From positions 310,001 through 374,000 of the forward strand of contig NZ_JAENHP010000004.1 in NCBI RefSeq assembly GCF_016834655.1: DNA of 64,000 nucleotides, read 5' to 3'. The notes below the pieces were generated by a model. It did not search any database and had not been told where the DNA came from. It saw nothing but the letters and a program-made list of their open reading frames with translations. The translations under genes and the position numbers were made by a program. Of this stretch, positions 61,684-64,000 are shown piece by piece; positions within the stretch are counted from its first letter, which is position 1, and each line of letters opens with the position of its first letter. Origin of the DNA: Paractinoplanes ovalisporus (GTDB lineage: Bacteria; Actinomycetota; Actinomycetes; Mycobacteriales; Micromonosporaceae).

Positions 61684-63168
61684 ATGGCGCTCCCACGCCC
61701 CCTACGTGCCGCGCTCGTCGTGATGCTCATGCTCCTGACGGCGTACGTCGTAATTGTCTTCAAGCCCTTGCCGAGTGCGGCCGCGGTGGCCTTCACCAAT
61801 CCGGTGGCCTCGGCGCCCTACGGGGCTGATCCCTGGATGGGCTATTACAACGGCAACTACTATCTGGCCGCCACGACCTGGAACTCTCAGATCGTCGTCA
61901 AGAAGGCGCCCTCGGTGGCCTCGTTGCCGGGGGCGGCCGAGTCGGTTGTTTTCACCGGCAGCGGCTCGAGCAACTGCTGCAATGTCTGGGCACCCTCGTT
62001 GCACCAGCTCAGCGGGCCCAACGGCACCCGCTGGTATCTGTATTACAGCGCGGGCACGCAGGCCTGTTGTGACGGGCAACGGTCCTTTGTGCTCGAGAGC
62101 GCGGGCAGTGACCCGATGGGCCCGTACGCGTACAAGGGTCAACTGAATGTGCAGGCGAACAACGGCTGGGCCATCGACGGCAGCGTCGCCACGATCGGCG
62201 GCAGGAACTACTTCCTGTATTCGTCGTGGGTCGGTGACCTGCAGAGCCTGTTCATCGCGCCGATGAGCAACCCGTGGACCGTGAGCGCCTACGGCACGCG
62301 GATCTCCTATCCGACGTACGACTGGGAGAAGGTTGGAGGCAACACCGAAGAGGGCCCGTACGTGCTGCAGCGCAACGGTGCGACCTATCTGACCTTCTCG
62401 GCCAGTTCGTGCAACACGCCGGACTACAAGATCGGCATGCTCACGCTGACCGGCAGCAACCCGCTGGCGGCCTCGTCGTGGACCAAACGCAGCACGCCGC
62501 TGTTCCAGCGCAGCGACGCCAACAGCGTCTACGGGCCGGGCCACCACTCGTTCTTCACCTCACCCGACGGCAGCGAGACGTGGATGGCCTACCACGCCAA
62601 CGAGACGACCGCCCAGGGCTGCGGGGCGACCCGGACGACCCGGATCAAGAAGGTCAACTGGAACAGCGACAACACCCCGAACCTGGGTACGCCGGACCGG
62701 CTGTCGACCTCGTTGACGGCGCCCGCGGGCGACCCCGGCGGCACGGTGTCGTTCCCGGTCGCGGGCACGCGCTACCGCCTGGTCAACCAGGCCAGCGGCA
62801 AGGTGCTGGACGCGCAGAACTGCGGCACCGCCAACGGCACGGCCATCCAGCAGTGGTCGTCGCTCGGCAACGCGTGTCAGCAGTGGACGTTCACAAAAAC
62901 GACCAGCAACTACTACCGCATCACGAACGCCAACAGCGGCACGGTGCTGGACGCGGTCAACTGCGGCACCGCGCTCAACCTGTGGTCGTCGCTCGGCAAC
63001 ACCTGCCAGGAGTGGAGTCTGACCCCGATCAACGGTGGCTACCTGATCGCGAGCCGCAACAACGGCCAGGTTCTGGACGTCACGAACTGCGGCACGGGCG
63101 ACGGGGTCGCCGTACGGCTGTGGGCCTCTCTGGGTAATGCCTGCCAGCAGTGGACCATCTTGGTCTGA
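61684..63168 (+). CDS. Secreted glycoside hydrolase family 43 enzyme with CBM13
   Basis: A 494-residue secreted enzyme. The signal peptide ends near residue 34 (PSAAA). The five-bladed propeller has the base Asp49 in YGADPWMGYYNGNYYL, the pKa-modulating Asp165 in WAIDGSV and the acid Glu in NTEEGPYVLQRNG. A ricin-type trefoil (about 356-494) has three repeats with KVLDAQNCGT, TVLDAVNCGT, QVLDVTNCGT and Q-x-W. GH43 covers arabinofuranosidases, arabinanases and xylosidases; subfamily features suggest arabinan or arabinoxylan. GAAAGGA precedes the ATG. Confidence 0.93.
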   Translation: MALPRPLRAALVVMLMLLTAYVVIVFKPLPSAAAVAFTNPVASAPYGADPWMGYYNGNYYLAATTWNSQIVVKKAPSVASLPGAAESVVFTGSGSSNCCNVWAPSLHQLSGPNGTRWYLYYSAGTQACCDGQRSFVLESAGSDPMGPYAYKGQLNVQANNGWAIDGSVATIGGRNYFLYSSWVGDLQSLFIAPMSNPWTVSAYGTRISYPTYDWEKVGGNTEEGPYVLQRNGATYLTFSASSCNTPDYKIGMLTLTGSNPLAASSWTKRSTPLFQRSDANSVYGPGHHSFFTSPDGSETWMAYHANETTAQGCGATRTTRIKKVNWNSDNTPNLGTPDRLSTSLTAPAGDPGGTVSFPVAGTRYRLVNQASGKVLDAQNCGTANGTAIQQWSSLGNACQQWTFTKTTSNYYRITNANSGTVLDAVNCGTALNLWSSLGNTCQEWSLTPINGGYLIASRNNGQVLDVTNCGTGDGVAVRLWASLGNACQQWTILV

Positions 63169-63175
63169 TCGAGGC

Positions 63176-64000
63176 TCACCGGTCGATGAGGACGCTGATC
63201 GCGAGACCTCCCATCGGGCGGCCGTCGCGGTCGACGCGCACCAGGTCGATCGTGCCGTGGGTGCCGCGCAGCGCGTCCTTGGGCACCTCGATCAGCAGAC
63301 CCAGCCGGGTCGAACCGAGCGGCATCGGCAACCGTTGGGTCGCCGTCCGGCCGTCGGCGAAGACGACCGCCTCGTGCAGGTCGAATCCGCCGGCGGCCAC
63401 GTCCTTCTCGTCGCCCGACACCACCTCGGCCGGGCGGAAGGGCGCCTCCGGGGGCTCGGGCGACGAACGGACGATCCGCACCCGGAAGTCGGCCAGCTTC
63501 GCCGGGCGGCGGATCTCGAGCCCGGCCGTCTCACCGGGCCGGATGCCGCGCGCCACGAACGGCACGAGAACGGCATGACCAGGCTTCGGCCGTACGACGG
63601 TGAGGTTCTTCTGGGCCAGATTGCCGTGCTCCCAGACGTGGGCGCCGGCGATCGGCCGGTCGGAGCGGGCGTGCACCGCGGCGAGCCAGCAGGCGTGGGT
63701 GCCGGGCGCCGGAACCGCGGCGGCGGGCCAGCGGGCCTTGACGACCGTGCTCTGCCCGGGGGCGAGTCCGAAGCCGGTGACGGCCGTGAGCGACGGCAGG
63801 AAGTCGGTCGGCCAGGTGAACTGGACGCCGGCGAACGGGCGTACGTGGAAGGTGACCACAAAATGCTGGGCGATGCCGCCGCCCTGGTTGCGGATCCGGG
63901 CGTAGAACCAGTTGTCCTGCCCCGCCCGTGGTTCCTGGTGCGTCGTCCCGCCGTCGTCCGCGTTGCGGATCCACAGGTCGGGCGAGTCCCAGAACCGGCC
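63176..64000 (-). CDS. Large protein, C-terminal part only (runs off right edge)
   Basis: An open minus-strand frame enters at 64000 and ends at 63176 (at least 274 residues). It reads SPDLWIRNADDGGTTHQEP, GQDNWFYARIRNQGGGIAQH, FVVTFHVRPFAGVQFTWPTD, THACWLAAVHARSDRPIAGA and HVWEHGNLAQKNLTVV. These are beta-sandwich (CARDB-like) repeats seen at the C-termini of secreted actinomycete proteins, some of them peptidases. The N-terminal part lies outside the window, so the activity is not visible. Confidence 0.75.
   Translation of the reverse strand, partial: GRFWDSPDLWIRNADDGGTTHQEPRAGQDNWFYARIRNQGGGIAQHFVVTFHVRPFAGVQFTWPTDFLPSLTAVTGFGLAPGQSTVVKARWPAAAVPAPGTHACWLAAVHARSDRPIAGAHVWEHGNLAQKNLTVVRPKPGHAVLVPFVARGIRPGETAGLEIRRPAKLADFRVRIVRSSPEPPEAPFRPAEVVSGDEKDVAAGGFDLHEAVVFADGRTATQRLPMPLGSTRLGLLIEVPKDALRGTHGTIDLVRVDRDGRPMGGLAISVLIDR

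Noticed and set aside
1..64000. CRISPR arrays, insertion sequences, prophage or a biosynthetic gene cluster
   Set aside because: No regularly spaced repeats, transposase, integrase, phage structural genes or polyketide/peptide synthase genes are visible.

Overview
The window is high-GC DNA from a filamentous actinomycete, most likely family Micromonosporaceae (Actinoplanes-like). Supporting signs are the very G/C-rich third codon positions, frequent GTG and occasional TTG starts, many 4-base start/stop overlaps (ATGA, GTGA), numerous two-component systems, CBM13-tagged secreted glycoside hydrolases and a DtxR/IdeR-type iron box. The genus is inference. I find no insertion sequence, CRISPR array, prophage or complete biosynthetic gene cluster; it reads as chromosomal backbone with scattered accessory genes.

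Layout. 1-3.1 kb: 5' end of a flavin-reductase-like gene, two small tandem paralogues and an ABC exporter pair. 3.2-11.1 kb (minus): a sodium/solute symporter with its DUF485 partner, a DUF4173 membrane protein, an OmpR-type two-component system, a gene-poor gap with DnaA-box-like repeats, and a LytS/LytTR two-component system. 11.2-18.9 kb: a PET-hydrolase-like secreted cutinase, a polyprenyl-phosphate sugar-phosphate transferase, an Fpg-type glycosylase, a GT4 glycosyltransferase, an arylsulfotransferase-like protein, and an alpha/beta hydrolase with its TetR regulator behind a tandem operator. 18.9-19.4 kb: a decayed tRNA-Ser copy, a repeat and a frameshifted DUF6879 gene. 19.4-23.1 kb: a three-gene set (nucleotidyltransferase, glycerol-1-phosphate-dehydrogenase-like, CDP-alcohol phosphotransferase) and a PLP aminotransferase. 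23.2-30.8 kb: CorA, cyclophilin, rhomboid, PH-domain protein, thiolase, and a split transketolase divergent from soxR. 30.8-41.4 kb: tRNA-Ser(TGA), a GH30 enzyme, quinone oxidoreductase, NlpC/P60 protein, GAF histidine kinase, PEBP-like protein, methyltransferase and a large GT-C-like membrane protein. 41.4-46.5 kb: a WD40 protein and secreted surface proteins. 46.6-52.7 kb: a two-component system, a Tat-exported amidohydrolase divergent from an MMPL exporter across a 96-bp inverted repeat, and tRNA-Arg(ACG) and tRNA-Ser(GCT). 52.8-64 kb: an EcsC-like protein with a basic tail, CPBP protease, flavohaemoglobin, an HTH-peptide deformylase fusion, an iron-box-controlled FhuF-like protein, a NYN-domain protein, and secreted proteins including a GH43 enzyme; the last gene runs off the right edge.

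Themes are surface glycan and envelope building (sugar transferase, GT4, GT-C, methyltransferase, CDP-alcohol enzymes), secreted polymer degradation (cutinase, GH30, GH43) and signal-controlled transport. The least ordinary items are a ~110-bp repeat in three copies, one flanking the intact tRNA-Ser(TGA) and one flanking a decayed tRNA-Ser copy; the PET-hydrolase-like enzyme with three palindromes upstream; the HTH-deformylase fusion beside an iron box; and a SoxR-type operator shared with a split transketolase.
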